This document shows, piece by piece, positions 32,836 to 41,603 of a DNA stretch of 64,000 bases. The translations under genes and the position numbers were made by a program. Location: NCBI RefSeq assembly GCF_019145235.1, contig NZ_JAHSTV010000008.1:62001-126000 (forward strand), read 5' to 3'. Source of the DNA: Pseudomonas farris. GTDB taxonomy: Bacteria > Pseudomonadota > Gammaproteobacteria > Pseudomonadales > Pseudomonadaceae. The notes under the pieces are model-generated. The model did not search any database and had not been told where the DNA came from. It was given only the letters and a program-made list of their open reading frames with translations. Numbering within the stretch: position 1 is the stretch's first letter; each line of letters opens with the position of its first letter.

Positions 32836-33354
32836 TCAGGGTTCGCTGCGCAGCACCAATTCGACCATCAGATCGTCCGCCAGGGTTTCCAGACGCGATT
32901 GCAGCACCTCCAGCGACAAGGTCAGTGGCACCGCAAGAATGGCCTCGGCATGGAACAGCGGCTCGCTGCTCATCGGCGCCGGTCGAACTTCGGTCACCAA
33001 CTGCTCCAGGTTCACGCCCTGCTCACTCAGCAGACGCGTAATGTCTCGCACAATGCCCGGACGATCATTGCCCACCAATTCCATGGCAATCGGCTTCCAG
33101 GTGCAGGACTGTTCGATGCCGCTTTCGGCGATCAGCACGCGGATCCCTTGATCCGCCAATCTCTGTAGGGCGTCTACCAGTTCGTCGTAGGCCTCGGCCG
33201 GCACACCCACCCGAAGAATCCCCGCGAACTGTCCGGCCATGCGCGACATGCGGCTCTCCAGCCAGTTACCGCCGTGCTCGGCAATGCATTGGGCAATGCG
33301 CTCGACCTGCCCGGGCTTGTCTGGAGCAATTACAGTGAGTACGAGATGGTCCAT
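32836..33354 (-). CDS. gcvR: GcvR-type glycine cleavage regulatory protein (double ACT)
   Basis: 172 residues made of two ACT domains: LVLTVIAPDKPGQVERIAQC with GGNWLESRMSRMAGQFAGIL, and AMELVGNDRPGIVRDITRLL with GVNLEQLVTEVRPAPMSSEP. GcvR senses glycine and restrains the activator GcvA in E. coli; in Pseudomonas many such proteins exist and the partner is not shown here. No DNA-binding domain is present, as expected. It is divergent from the glcB region. Confidence 0.82.
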   Translation of the reverse strand: MDHLVLTVIAPDKPGQVERIAQCIAEHGGNWLESRMSRMAGQFAGILRVGVPAEAYDELVDALQRLADQGIRVLIAESGIEQSCTWKPIAMELVGNDRPGIVRDITRLLSEQGVNLEQLVTEVRPAPMSSEPLFHAEAILAVPLTLSLEVLQSRLETLADDLMVELVLRSEP

Positions 33355-33840
33355 GGCGCAGCCCTCTGGTCATGACTTTTGTTATAGAAAAACAAGTATA
33401 GGCAAGGGTTGATCTTGCGCTGAATCGGCTTGCCCGCGAATGGGGCACCACCAACAATCCTGCCAAACCATAAATCGTGTACAAGTTTTTATATTTAACT
33501 GGAACAATCTAATAGTTTTTTGAGAACATCCCGTTCCCCGACATGACCGCAATGCGTCATGGGGTCGCAGAACGACGTAATTAGTCTAATTTTCACAACC
33601 GCAATTCATCATGTAGTATGCCGCAGCGCGCACTACATAACGCTGGATCGATGTCTGCCGCAGGTGCCGCCGCAACCCTGAAAGCCCTGTCAGCAAGGCC
33701 GCAAAGCCGTTGATCGGATCGAACCCAGCCGCCAGCAATGGCATGTACTGGTAGATGGGTTTGTGGTTTAAATGGCCAGAGGCTTCATTGTTAAATTGAA
33801 GAGCTGAAAAGCGAAATAGCTGAGCAGAGTGAGGCAAGCA
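33355..33840. other. Divergent control region between gcvR and glcB
   Basis: About 486 bases without a gene. It has an AT-rich tract (33470-33530), a REP fragment near 33428 (CTTGCCCGCGAATGG), CATGAC/GTCATG arms at 33542-33561 and a longer-range repeat ATGTAGT/ACTACAT at 33611-33638. It probably holds both promoters and the 5' leader of glcB. Confidence 0.5.
33611..33638. promoter_or_regulatory. Inverted repeat upstream of glcB
   Basis: ATGTAGT (33611-33617) and ACTACAT (33632-33638) are exact complements 14 bases apart, about 200 bases before the glcB start. Candidate operator; the regulator is unknown. Confidence 0.35.
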
Positions 33841-36018
33841 ATGACTGAACACGTTCAAGTCGGTGGCCTGCAGGTCGCCAAAGTCCTGTTCGACTTCGTG
33901 AACAACGAAGCCATTCCCGGTACCGGCCTCACCGCCGATAAGTTCTGGGCCGGTGCCGACAAGGTCATCCATGACCTGGCGCCGAAGAACAAAGCCCTAC
34001 TCGCCAAACGCGATGATTTCCAGGCACGTATCGATGCCTGGCACCAGGCTCGTGCAGGTGTTGCGCACGATGCGGTGGCCTACAAAGCCTTCCTGCAAGA
34101 CATCGGTTATCTGCTGCCAGAAGCGGCCGATTTCCAGGCAACGACGCAAAACGTCGATGACGAAATCGCCCGCATGGCCGGTCCACAGCTGGTAGTACCG
34201 GTGATGAACGCGCGCTTTGCGCTCAACGCCTCGAACGCTCGCTGGGGTTCGTTGTATGACGCGCTCTACGGCACCGACGCCATCAGCGAAGCGGATGGCG
34301 CGGAAAAAGGCAAAGGCTACAACAAGGTTCGCGGCGACAAAGTCATCGCCTTCGCCCGTGCGTTCCTCGACGAAGCCGCGCCATTGGCTGCCGGCTCCCA
34401 CGTTGACTCCACCGGCTACAAGATCATTGACGGCAAACTGGTGGTCGCCCTTAAAGGCGGCAGCAACACCGGCCTGCGCGACGATGCCCAACTGATCGGT
34501 TTCCACGGCGATACAGCGGCTCCAACCGCGATCCTGCTGAAAAACAACGGCCTGCACTTCGAAATCCAGATCGACGCCAGCACCCCGGTCGGCCAGACCG
34601 ACGCTGCCGGAGTCAAAGACATCCTGATGGAAGCCGCGCTGACCACCATCATGGACTGCGAAGACTCGGTTGCCGCGGTCGATGCCGATGACAAAGTGGT
34701 GATCTACCGCAATTGGCTCGGCCTGATGAAGGGTGATCTGTCGGAAGAAGTCTCCAAGGCCGGTCAGACCTTTACCCGCACCATGAATGCCGACCGCACC
34801 TATACCGCCCTCGATGGCAGCGAACTGAGCCTGCACGGTCGCTCGCTGCTGTTCGTGCGCAACGTCGGTCACCTGATGACCATCGACGCGATCCTCGATA
34901 AAGACGGCAACGAAGTACCGGAAGGTATCCTCGACGGCCTAGTGACTTGCCTCGCGGCGATTCACAGCCTCAACGGCAATAGCTCGCGCAAGAACAGCCG
35001 CACTGGCTCGGTCTATATCGTGAAGCCGAAGATGCACGGCCCGGAAGAAGCTGCGTTCACCAACGAGCTGTTCGGTCGCATCGAAGACGCCCTCGACCTG
35101 CCGCGCAACACCCTCAAAGTCGGGATCATGGACGAGGAGCGCCGTACCACCGTCAACCTCAAGGCCTGCATCAAGGCTGCCGCCGAGCGCGTGGTGTTCA
35201 TCAACACCGGTTTCCTCGACCGCACGGGCGATGAAATCCATACCTCCATGGAAGCCGGCCCGATGGTGCGCAAGGCCGACATGAAGGCTGAAAAATGGAT
35301 CAGCGCCTACGAGAACTGGAACGTCGACATCGGCCTGAGCACCGGCCTGCAAGGTCGCGCACAGATCGGTAAAGGCATGTGGGCCATGCCGGACCTGATG
35401 GCCGCGATGCTCGAACAGAAAATCGCCCACCCGATGGCCGGTGCCAACACCGCCTGGGTTCCATCGCCGACTGCCGCCGCGCTGCACGCGTTGCACTATC
35501 ACAAGGTTGACGTGTTCGCCCGTCAGGCCGAACTGGCCAAACGTGCTCGTGCTTCGGTGGACGACATCCTGACCATCCCGTTGGCCGTCAATCCAGACTG
35601 GACCACGGAGCAGATCAAGAACGAACTGGACAACAACGCCCAGGGCATTCTTGGCTACGTGGTGCGCTGGATCGATCAGGGCGTGGGTTGCTCGAAAGTG
35701 CCGGACATCAATGATGTCGGCCTGATGGAAGACCGTGCGACGCTGCGTATTTCCAGTCAGCACATCGCCAACTGGCTGCGCCACGGCATCGTCACTGAAG
35801 ATCAGGTGTTGGAAAGCCTCAAGCGCATGGCGCCGGTGGTTGACCGTCAGAACGCCAACGACCCGCTGTACCGTCCGCTGGCACCGAATTTCGACAGCAA
35901 CATCGCCTTCCAGGCGGCGGTCGAACTGGTGGTCGAAGGTACCAAACAGCCGAACGGCTACACCGAGCCGGTTCTGCACCGTCGTCGTCGCGAGTTCAAG
36001 GCTGCCAATGGCCTTTGA
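33841..36018 (+). CDS. glcB: Malate synthase G
   Basis: 725 residues, the normal length of the monomeric G isoform. It joins glyoxylate and acetyl-CoA to form malate. Diagnostic blocks are IMDCEDSVAAVDADDKVVIY with the Mg-binding acidic residues, VKPKMHGPEEAAFTNELFGR, LKVGIMDEERRTTVNLKACI with the catalytic Arg region, and AGANTAWVPSPTAAALHALH. The ATG at 33841 has GAGG six bases upstream and is preferred to an in-frame ATG four codons earlier. It is monocistronic, followed by a very strong terminator. Confidence 0.96.
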   Translation: MTEHVQVGGLQVAKVLFDFVNNEAIPGTGLTADKFWAGADKVIHDLAPKNKALLAKRDDFQARIDAWHQARAGVAHDAVAYKAFLQDIGYLLPEAADFQATTQNVDDEIARMAGPQLVVPVMNARFALNASNARWGSLYDALYGTDAISEADGAEKGKGYNKVRGDKVIAFARAFLDEAAPLAAGSHVDSTGYKIIDGKLVVALKGGSNTGLRDDAQLIGFHGDTAAPTAILLKNNGLHFEIQIDASTPVGQTDAAGVKDILMEAALTTIMDCEDSVAAVDADDKVVIYRNWLGLMKGDLSEEVSKAGQTFTRTMNADRTYTALDGSELSLHGRSLLFVRNVGHLMTIDAILDKDGNEVPEGILDGLVTCLAAIHSLNGNSSRKNSRTGSVYIVKPKMHGPEEAAFTNELFGRIEDALDLPRNTLKVGIMDEERRTTVNLKACIKAAAERVVFINTGFLDRTGDEIHTSMEAGPMVRKADMKAEKWISAYENWNVDIGLSTGLQGRAQIGKGMWAMPDLMAAMLEQKIAHPMAGANTAWVPSPTAAALHALHYHKVDVFARQAELAKRARASVDDILTIPLAVNPDWTTEQIKNELDNNAQGILGYVVRWIDQGVGCSKVPDINDVGLMEDRATLRISSQHIANWLRHGIVTEDQVLESLKRMAPVVDRQNANDPLYRPLAPNFDSNIAFQAAVELVVEGTKQPNGYTEPVLHRRRREFKAANGL

Positions 36019-36040
36019 GTAAACGCTGACGCCGGACATG

Positions 36041-36072
36041 AAAAAGCCCTGATCGAAAGATCAGGGCTTTTT
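36041..36072. terminator. Strong bidirectional terminator after glcB
   Basis: AAAAAGCCCTGATC (36041-36054), loop GAAA, then GATCAGGGCTTTTT (36059-36072): a perfect 14-bp stem with A and T tracts, usable in both directions. Confidence 0.92.
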
Positions 36073-36090
36073 TATTTGTGCATGCTACTT

Positions 36091-36212
36091 CTGTGGCGAG
36101 GGGGCTTGCCCCCGTTGGGTCGCGAAGCGGCCCTGCATTTTTCAGTGAGAATCTACGACTGCTGCGCAGCCGAACGGGGCAGTGCGGCGTTCCGACAAGC
36201 CCCCTCGCCACA
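36091..36212. repeat. Second-type palindromic repeat pair
   Basis: CTGTGGCGAGGGGGCTTGCC then CCCGTTGGGTCGCGAAGCGG, and after 45 bases an inverted arm GCAGCCGAACGGGG ending CAAGCCCCCTCGCCACA. It is the same family as 41361-41484 and differs from the main REP type. Confidence 0.8.
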
Positions 36213-36239
36213 ACAGCCCCTCGCCACAACTGAGAGCCG

Positions 36240-36686
36240 CTACACATCCATCCCCAGCTCATGCTTGACCAATTCAAGCAATTTTCCGCTATCGATGGGC
36301 TTGAGCAGAAAGTCCACTACGTGCAGGTGCATCGCTTCGATCGCATCCTTCACGTCCGCATCGCCGGAGACGATGATGATCGGCAACGCCGCACGAGCCG
36401 ATTCCCGCACCTGACGAATCAGTTCCAGACCATCGACATGTCTCATCCGCAGGTCAGTAATTACCAGCCCGATCGATGGCTTCGCCTCCAGCAATTTGAG
36501 CGCCGCTTCGCCACTGGCTGCCGTCATGCAGTGAATGCCGTCAAGCCCCAGGATTTCCGACAGCAATTCCCTGGAGTCCTTATCGTCATCGACGATCAGC
36601 ACCCGCTGAGGCGGCAAGTCTGGTTCCAACATGACGGCACTGAGCGCTTCGCGCTCGGCATCACTCAAAATATCGTGGTCGGACAT
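36240..36686 (-). CDS. Single-domain response regulator
   Basis: About 148 residues. A short acidic N-terminal helix (MSDHDILSDAEREALSAVML) precedes one receiver domain: QRVLIVDDDKDSRELLSEIL with the acidic pair, phosphoacceptor Asp in LVITDLRMRHVDGLELI, Thr/Ser switch in PIIIVSGDADV and Lys in DFLLKPIDSGK. There is no output domain, so it must signal through partners. Two upstream in-frame ATGs are possible (36734, 36842), but their residues look unlike the family. It is divergent from the cNMP/CBS protein gene. Confidence 0.85.
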   Translation of the reverse strand: MSDHDILSDAEREALSAVMLEPDLPPQRVLIVDDDKDSRELLSEILGLDGIHCMTAASGEAALKLLEAKPSIGLVITDLRMRHVDGLELIRQVRESARAALPIIIVSGDADVKDAIEAMHLHVVDFLLKPIDSGKLLELVKHELGMDV

Positions 36687-36956
36687 GGCTTTCTCAACGT
36701 TTTCGATTCGATCCCTGACACAGTGGTCAGACATCGCTAAGCAGACTTCAATGTGCACTTCGTCGGAAACTATTCCAATAGATAATGTAGGAGGTTTTTC
36801 CCGCAATTGTGTCAGACATTTCCCATATCCCGAACGCGGCACTGCCTACCTAGACTTACGTCCAATGGGCACCCTGCCCGCAGGGGCCGACCATGCCTGT
36901 AACGATCTGACACAACGATCCGACACAACAATCAGAAAAAGACTGCGGTAATGGTT

Positions 36957-38891
36957 ATGAGTAAAGCGGACGCCTTCACCCAGGCAGGGAAAACCGCGGT
37001 GTTGCAGAACATCCAGGGCACTTTGCAATTCCTACAGCGCTTCCCGCCATTCAATCAGATGGAAAACGCCCACTTGGCCTATCTGGTCGAGCAATGTCAG
37101 CTGCGTTTTTATGCCCCCGGCGAAAGCATCATCAAACCGGCGGACGGCCCGGTTGAGCATTTCTACATCGTCAAACAAGGCCGAGTCGTGGGCGAACGTC
37201 CGCACACGGCCAAGGGCGGGACCGAAACCACCTTCGAAATCACCACCGGCGAGTGTTTCCCCCTCGCCGCGCTACTGGGGGAACGGGCGACTCGCACCGA
37301 ACATCTGGCGGCCGAAGATACCTTTTGCCTACAGTTGAATAAGTTGGCGTTCATCAAACTGTTCGCACTTTCCAGCCCGTTTCGCGACTTTGCCCTACGC
37401 GGTGTCAGCAGCTTGCTGGATCAGGTCAACCAGCAAGTCCAGCAAAAAGCCGTGGAAACCCTCGGCACCCAGTACTCGCTCAATACCCGGCTGGGCGAAC
37501 TGGCCATGCGTCACCCGGTGACCTGCAGCCCGATCACGCCTCTGCGTGAAGCCGTGACGCTGATGCACGATCAGCAAGTCGGCAGCATTGTGGTAGTCGA
37601 TGAGCAAAAGGCGCCGCTGGGCATTTTCACCCTGCGCGACTTGCGACATGTGGTGGCCAACGGCACCAGCGATTTCAATGAAGCCATTGAAGGGCACATG
37701 ACCCGGGCGCCGTTTTACCTGACGCCGGATCACAGCGCCTTCGATGCCGCGATTGCCATGACCGAGCGCCACATCGCCCACGTCTGCCTGGTCAAGGACC
37801 AGCGCTTGTGCGGCGTGGTCTCGGAACGTGACCTGTTTTCCCTGCAACGGGTCGACCTGGTGCACCTGGCACGGACCATTCGCAGTGCCCAGAAGCTGGA
37901 AAACCTGGTGGCGATGCGCGGCGAGATCGGCCAATTGGTGGAGCGGATGCTGGCCCACGGCGCGTCCTCGACCCAGATCACCCACATCATCACCCTGCTC
38001 AACGACCACACCGTGTGCCGGGTGATCGAACTGGTGCTCGCCGAGAAAGGTGACCCCGGCGTGCCGTTCAGTTGGCTGTGTTTCGGCAGCGAAGGCCGCC
38101 GCGAGCAGACGCTGCACACCGATCAGGACAACGGCATTCTGTTCGAAGCCCGCGACGCGGCCCACGCCGCCGAGATTCGCGGCAAGTTGCTGCCCATCGC
38201 CCAGCAGATCAATCAGAACCTGGCGCTGTGCGGCTTCACCCTGTGCAAGGGCAACATCATGGCCGGCAACCCCGAGCTGTGTTTGTCCCGGGCCGAATGG
38301 GCGCGACGTTTTGCGGCGTTTATCCGCGAGGCGACACCGGAAAACCTGCTGGGGTCGAGCATCTACTTCGATCTGCGCGTGGTCTGGGGCGACGAGCGAG
38401 GCTGCGAGCAGCTGCGTCAAGGCATTCTCGATCAAGTCGGCGACAACCGCTTGTTCCAGCGGATGATGGCCGAAAACGCCCTGCGCAACCGTCCGCCCGT
38501 GGGACGCTTCCGCGAATTCGTGCTGGCTCGCAAGAATGGCGAGAAAGCCACCCTCGACCTGAAACTCCAGGGCTTGACCCCTTTCGTCGATGGGGCTCGA
38601 GTGCTGGCCCTGGCCCATGGCATCGATACCAACAATACCTTGGAGCGCTTTCGCCAATTGGTGGACAAAGAGGTCATCGAACGGCTGGACGGTGCAGCCT
38701 ATGAAGAGGCGTATCACTTCATCCAGCAAACCCGCATGCAGCAACATCAGCTACAGACCCGGGAGAATTTGCCCTACTCCAACCGTGTCGATCCTGACAG
38801 CCTCAATCATCTGGACCGACGCATCCTGCGTGAATCCCTGCGCCAGGCCCAACGCCTGCAAAGCAGCCTGACCCTGCGGTATCAGTTATGA
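36957..38891 (+). CDS. cNMP-binding/CBS/DUF294 nucleotidyltransferase-like protein
   Basis: About 644 residues in four parts: a cyclic-nucleotide-binding-type domain (about 20-150, LRFYAPGESIIKPADGPVEH and FYIVKQGRVVGER), two CBS repeats (about 170-290, HPVTCSPITPLREAVTLMHD and DQRLCGVVSERDLFSLQRVD), a DUF294 nucleotidyltransferase-like domain (SWLCFGSEGRREQTLHTDQD with the GSxxRxxxxxxxD pattern) and a C-terminal helical DUF294 domain. Close relatives pair with a DnaQ-type exonuclease, as here with a four-base overlap. The architecture suggests nucleotide-controlled signalling; the reaction is unproven. ATG at 36951 is the alternative start. Confidence 0.85.
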   Translation: MSKADAFTQAGKTAVLQNIQGTLQFLQRFPPFNQMENAHLAYLVEQCQLRFYAPGESIIKPADGPVEHFYIVKQGRVVGERPHTAKGGTETTFEITTGECFPLAALLGERATRTEHLAAEDTFCLQLNKLAFIKLFALSSPFRDFALRGVSSLLDQVNQQVQQKAVETLGTQYSLNTRLGELAMRHPVTCSPITPLREAVTLMHDQQVGSIVVVDEQKAPLGIFTLRDLRHVVANGTSDFNEAIEGHMTRAPFYLTPDHSAFDAAIAMTERHIAHVCLVKDQRLCGVVSERDLFSLQRVDLVHLARTIRSAQKLENLVAMRGEIGQLVERMLAHGASSTQITHIITLLNDHTVCRVIELVLAEKGDPGVPFSWLCFGSEGRREQTLHTDQDNGILFEARDAAHAAEIRGKLLPIAQQINQNLALCGFTLCKGNIMAGNPELCLSRAEWARRFAAFIREATPENLLGSSIYFDLRVVWGDERGCEQLRQGILDQVGDNRLFQRMMAENALRNRPPVGRFREFVLARKNGEKATLDLKLQGLTPFVDGARVLALAHGIDTNNTLERFRQLVDKEVIERLDGAAYEEAYHFIQQTRMQQHQLQTRENLPYSNRVDPDSLNHLDRRILRESLRQAQRLQSSLTLRYQL

Positions 38892-39595
38892 GCCTGTTTT
38901 CATGGCTGCGGCCGGTAAACCCCATTTTGCCCGGCGAACTGCAACAACGTCTGGAGCGCTTGCCTGCCGTGGCCGAGCTGGGTGATTGCAGCCTGCGCGA
39001 GCAACGCTGGGTGGTACTCGACCTGGAAACCACCGGGCTGAACCTGAACAAGGATCGGCTGTTGTCCATCGGCGCGGTGGTGATCGAGGACGGGGCGATC
39101 GACTTCAGCCAGCAATTCGAGCGCACGCTGCAATGCACCGAACTCAAACTCGGCCCCAGCGTGTTGATTCACGGTCTGGGCCCCAGCGCCATTGCCGCCG
39201 GCAGCGACCCCGCGCAGGCTCTGCTCGAATTCATGGAGTTCGTCGGCGACAGTCCGGTGTTGGCGTTTCATGCGCCGTTCGATCAGCACATGCTGGGGCG
39301 CGCGCTGAAAGAACATCTGGGTTACAAGTTGCAGCATCCGTTTCTGGACGTGGCAGACATCGCGCCGCTGCTGTGCCCGCAGGCGCACTTTCGCGAGGCA
39401 GGGCTGGACGAGTGGATCGACTGGTTCAAGCTGGAGGTCTTCGAACGGCATAACGCCAGTGCCGATGCCTTGGCGACGGCGGAGCTGGTGCTGATTTTAT
39501 TCAGCCGGGCGCGACAGCAGCAGATTCATAGCCCGTTGAATTTGCAGCAGCGGCTGAGTCAGTGGAAGCGGCGGCGGCAAGCGCCTTCGTTCTAG
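38888..39595 (+). CDS. 3'-5' exonuclease, DnaQ/DEDD family
   Basis: 235 residues. ExoI is WVVLDLETTGLNLNKDRLLS (DxE), ExoII lies in VLAFHAPFDQHMLGRALKEH (D) and ExoIII in FERHNASADALATAELVL (HxxxxxD), giving a complete DEDDh site. It should remove nucleotides from 3' ends. It overlaps the stop of the cNMP/CBS gene by four bases and is clearly co-translated with it, so it may be controlled by, or serve, that protein rather than DNA polymerase III. Confidence 0.88.
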   Translation: MSLFSWLRPVNPILPGELQQRLERLPAVAELGDCSLREQRWVVLDLETTGLNLNKDRLLSIGAVVIEDGAIDFSQQFERTLQCTELKLGPSVLIHGLGPSAIAAGSDPAQALLEFMEFVGDSPVLAFHAPFDQHMLGRALKEHLGYKLQHPFLDVADIAPLLCPQAHFREAGLDEWIDWFKLEVFERHNASADALATAELVLILFSRARQQQIHSPLNLQQRLSQWKRRRQAPSF

Positions 39596-39618
39596 ATCTT
39601 CGGTGACTGTTCGGGCCC

Positions 39619-39710
39619 CATCGCGGGCAAGCCACGCTCCCACAGGTTTTTCGTCGTCCGCCGATTTCGCAAACGGCACAAAACCTGTGGGAGCGTGGCT
39701 TGCCCGCGAT
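39619..39710. repeat. REPIN upstream of fiuI
   Basis: ATCGCGGGCAAGCCACGCTC and an inverted GAGCGTGGCTTGCCCGCGAT, with about 45 bases between. Confidence 0.85.
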
Positions 39711-39799
39711 GAACGATAACTCGGTCTGACTGGACATTCCCCCCGCAAAAACCACCCGACCAGCGCCAATTGCTTACCTCCCCCGCCTCTGCCACAATC

Positions 39800-39818
39800 G
39801 CGAACAATTATCGTTACT
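39800..39818. promoter_or_regulatory. Candidate Fur box upstream of fiuI
   Basis: Read on the minus strand, AGTAACGATAATTGTTCGC matches the 19-base Fur consensus GATAATGATAATCATTATC at 12 positions, including an intact GATAAT core. It lies 27-45 bases before the sigma factor start. Confidence 0.6.
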
Positions 39819-39844
39819 TAACACTTCCCAATCGGTGATGTTGC

Positions 39845-40363
39845 GTGTCGTCAGTCCAAAGCCCCCAGAGTGAGCTCGTTGGTGCGTTGTATCGCGACCA
39901 TCGCGGTTGGCTATTGGCCTGGCTGCGGCGCAACGTGGCCTGCCCACAACGGGCCGAAGACCTGAGTCAGGACACCTTCGTGCGCTTGTTGGGCCGTGAT
40001 GAATTCAAGGAGCCTCGCGAACCCCGGGCGTTTCTGGTGGCGATCGCCAAGGGCCTGCTGTTCGACTATTTCCGCCGCGCCGCGCTGGAACAGGCCTACC
40101 TCACCGAATTGATGCTGATCCCCGAAGGCGAACAACCGTCGGTGGAAGAACAGCAACTGATCCTCGAAGACCTCAAAGCCATCGACCGCCTGTTGGGCAA
40201 GCTCTCGAGCAAGGCCCGGGCGGCGTTTCTCTACAACCGTCTCGATGGCCTCGGCCACGCCGAAATCGCTCAGCGTCTGGGCGTGTCGGTGCCGCGGGTT
40301 CGTCAGTACCTGGCCCAAGGCATTCGTCAGTGCTACATCGCGTTGTACGGTGAGCCGGTATGA
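39845..40363 (+). CDS. fiuI: FecI-type ECF sigma factor
   Basis: 172 residues with sigma-70 region 2 (LYRDHRGWLLAWLRRNV, AEDLSQDTFVRLLG) and region 4 (LSSKARAAFLYNRLDGLGHA, EIAQRLGVSVPRVRQYLAQG). It should direct RNA polymerase to the receptor gene downstream once the siderophore signal is relayed by the FecR-type partner. The name follows P. aeruginosa fiuI-fiuR-fiuA, which this locus resembles in order and by its GST neighbour; the assignment is by analogy. The start is GTG at 39845, close behind a candidate Fur box. It overlaps fiuR by four bases. Confidence 0.85.
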   Translation: MSSVQSPQSELVGALYRDHRGWLLAWLRRNVACPQRAEDLSQDTFVRLLGRDEFKEPREPRAFLVAIAKGLLFDYFRRAALEQAYLTELMLIPEGEQPSVEEQQLILEDLKAIDRLLGKLSSKARAAFLYNRLDGLGHAEIAQRLGVSVPRVRQYLAQGIRQCYIALYGEPV

Positions 40364-41331
40364 GCCCGGCCAGCTCCAAACCTGTGTCGGCGCAAGTGCT
40401 GGATGCCGCGATTGCCTGGCAACTGTCGCTGGATTCCGGCAACGCAGTCGAGCGCGAAGAGTTCGCCAAATGGCACGCCGCACACGAAGAACATGCTCGG
40501 GCCTGGCGTCAGTTGGGCATGCTCGACCAGCGTTTCAGCGTTGCCAACGGTCCAGCCCGTACAGCCTTGCTTCAATCGCGCGAAAGCATCCGACGCCGGG
40601 TGCGCAAGCTCGGCAGCGGCCTGGCCAGCATCGTGGCGGTGATCGGCTTGGCCCTGTTCGCCGGTGATCGTTATCTGCCCATCGACTATTGGCTGGCCGA
40701 CCAGCGCACCGCCACCGGCGAGCAGCGCACCCTGCGCTTGACCGACGGTACGCTGATCAACCTCAACACCCATAGCGCAGTGGATGTGCGCTTCGATGAG
40801 AAGCAGCGGTTGATCGTTCTTCAGGAAGGAGAAATCCTCGTCGAAACCGGCCATGGCGATGCCCGGCCGTTTATCGTCGAGACCCGCGAAGGCAGCATGC
40901 GCGCATTGGGGACACGATTCCTGGTCAAGCGTGAAGAAGAAGGCACGCGCCTGAGCGTATTGAAATCAGCGGTCGCCGCCCATCCCGAATCGAGCCTCGA
41001 GGAACAGATTCTGCGCGAAGGCCAGCAAGTGCTGATGCGCAGCAATGGCCTGGGCCCCATCATCGCCCTCAACCTCGGCGCCGATGCCTGGACCCGCGGC
41101 ATGTTGGTGGTGGACAACGCGCGGCTGGAGGATCTGGTCGAGGAACTCGGTCGCTATCGTCGCGGACATCTTGGCGTCACACCGGAGATTGCCGACCTGC
41201 GCATCACCGGCAGCTTCCCCTTGAACGATACCGACAAGGCGCTGAGTGCACTTTTGCCGACCCTGCCGGTGCAGATCGAACAGCACACGCCATGGTGGGT
41301 AACGGTCGCGAAGGCTGACGCCAAGCCCTGA
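40360..41331 (+). CDS. fiuR: FecR-type anti-sigma/sigma-regulator
   Basis: 323 residues. The N-terminal cytoplasmic DUF4880-like part has LDAAIAWQLSLDSGNAVERE and FAKWHAAHEEHARAW, one membrane helix follows (LASIVAVIGLALFAGDRYLP), then the periplasmic FecR domain (TADGT-type TLRLTDGTLINLNTHSAVDV, RPFIVETREGSMRALGTRFL). It receives the signal from the receptor's N-terminal domain and controls FiuI. It overlaps fiuI by four bases (ATGA). Confidence 0.88.
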   Translation: MSPASSKPVSAQVLDAAIAWQLSLDSGNAVEREEFAKWHAAHEEHARAWRQLGMLDQRFSVANGPARTALLQSRESIRRRVRKLGSGLASIVAVIGLALFAGDRYLPIDYWLADQRTATGEQRTLRLTDGTLINLNTHSAVDVRFDEKQRLIVLQEGEILVETGHGDARPFIVETREGSMRALGTRFLVKREEEGTRLSVLKSAVAAHPESSLEEQILREGQQVLMRSNGLGPIIALNLGADAWTRGMLVVDNARLEDLVEELGRYRRGHLGVTPEIADLRITGSFPLNDTDKALSALLPTLPVQIEQHTPWWVTVAKADAKP

Positions 41332-41360
41332 ATTCAGCGCAGATCCTGTGGGAGCGGGCA

Positions 41361-41484
41361 CTGTGGCGAGGGGGCTTGCCCCCGTTGGGTCGCGCAGCGG
41401 TCCCCCGCATTTTTCCTGATAATCCGCATTCAATGATTTTGCGACTGCTTCGCAGCCGAACGGGGGCAAGCCCCCTCGCCACAG
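41361..41484. repeat. Second-type palindromic repeat pair before fiuA
   Basis: CTGTGGCGAGGGGGCTTGCC ... GTTGGGTCGCGCAGCGG ... GCAGCCGAACGGGGGCAAGC ... CCCCTCGCCACAG. It is almost the same as 36091-36212 and sits between fiuR and fiuA. Confidence 0.8.
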
Positions 41485-41603
41485 TAAGTCTTCACTACCA
41501 ATTGAAGGGCTGAATCGAAATTATTTTCATCTCGCCCTATCACTTTTGGATTCTCGTCCGGCACCTAGGCAATTGAGAAATATTTCCATTCAGGAGCCGC
41601 TGT

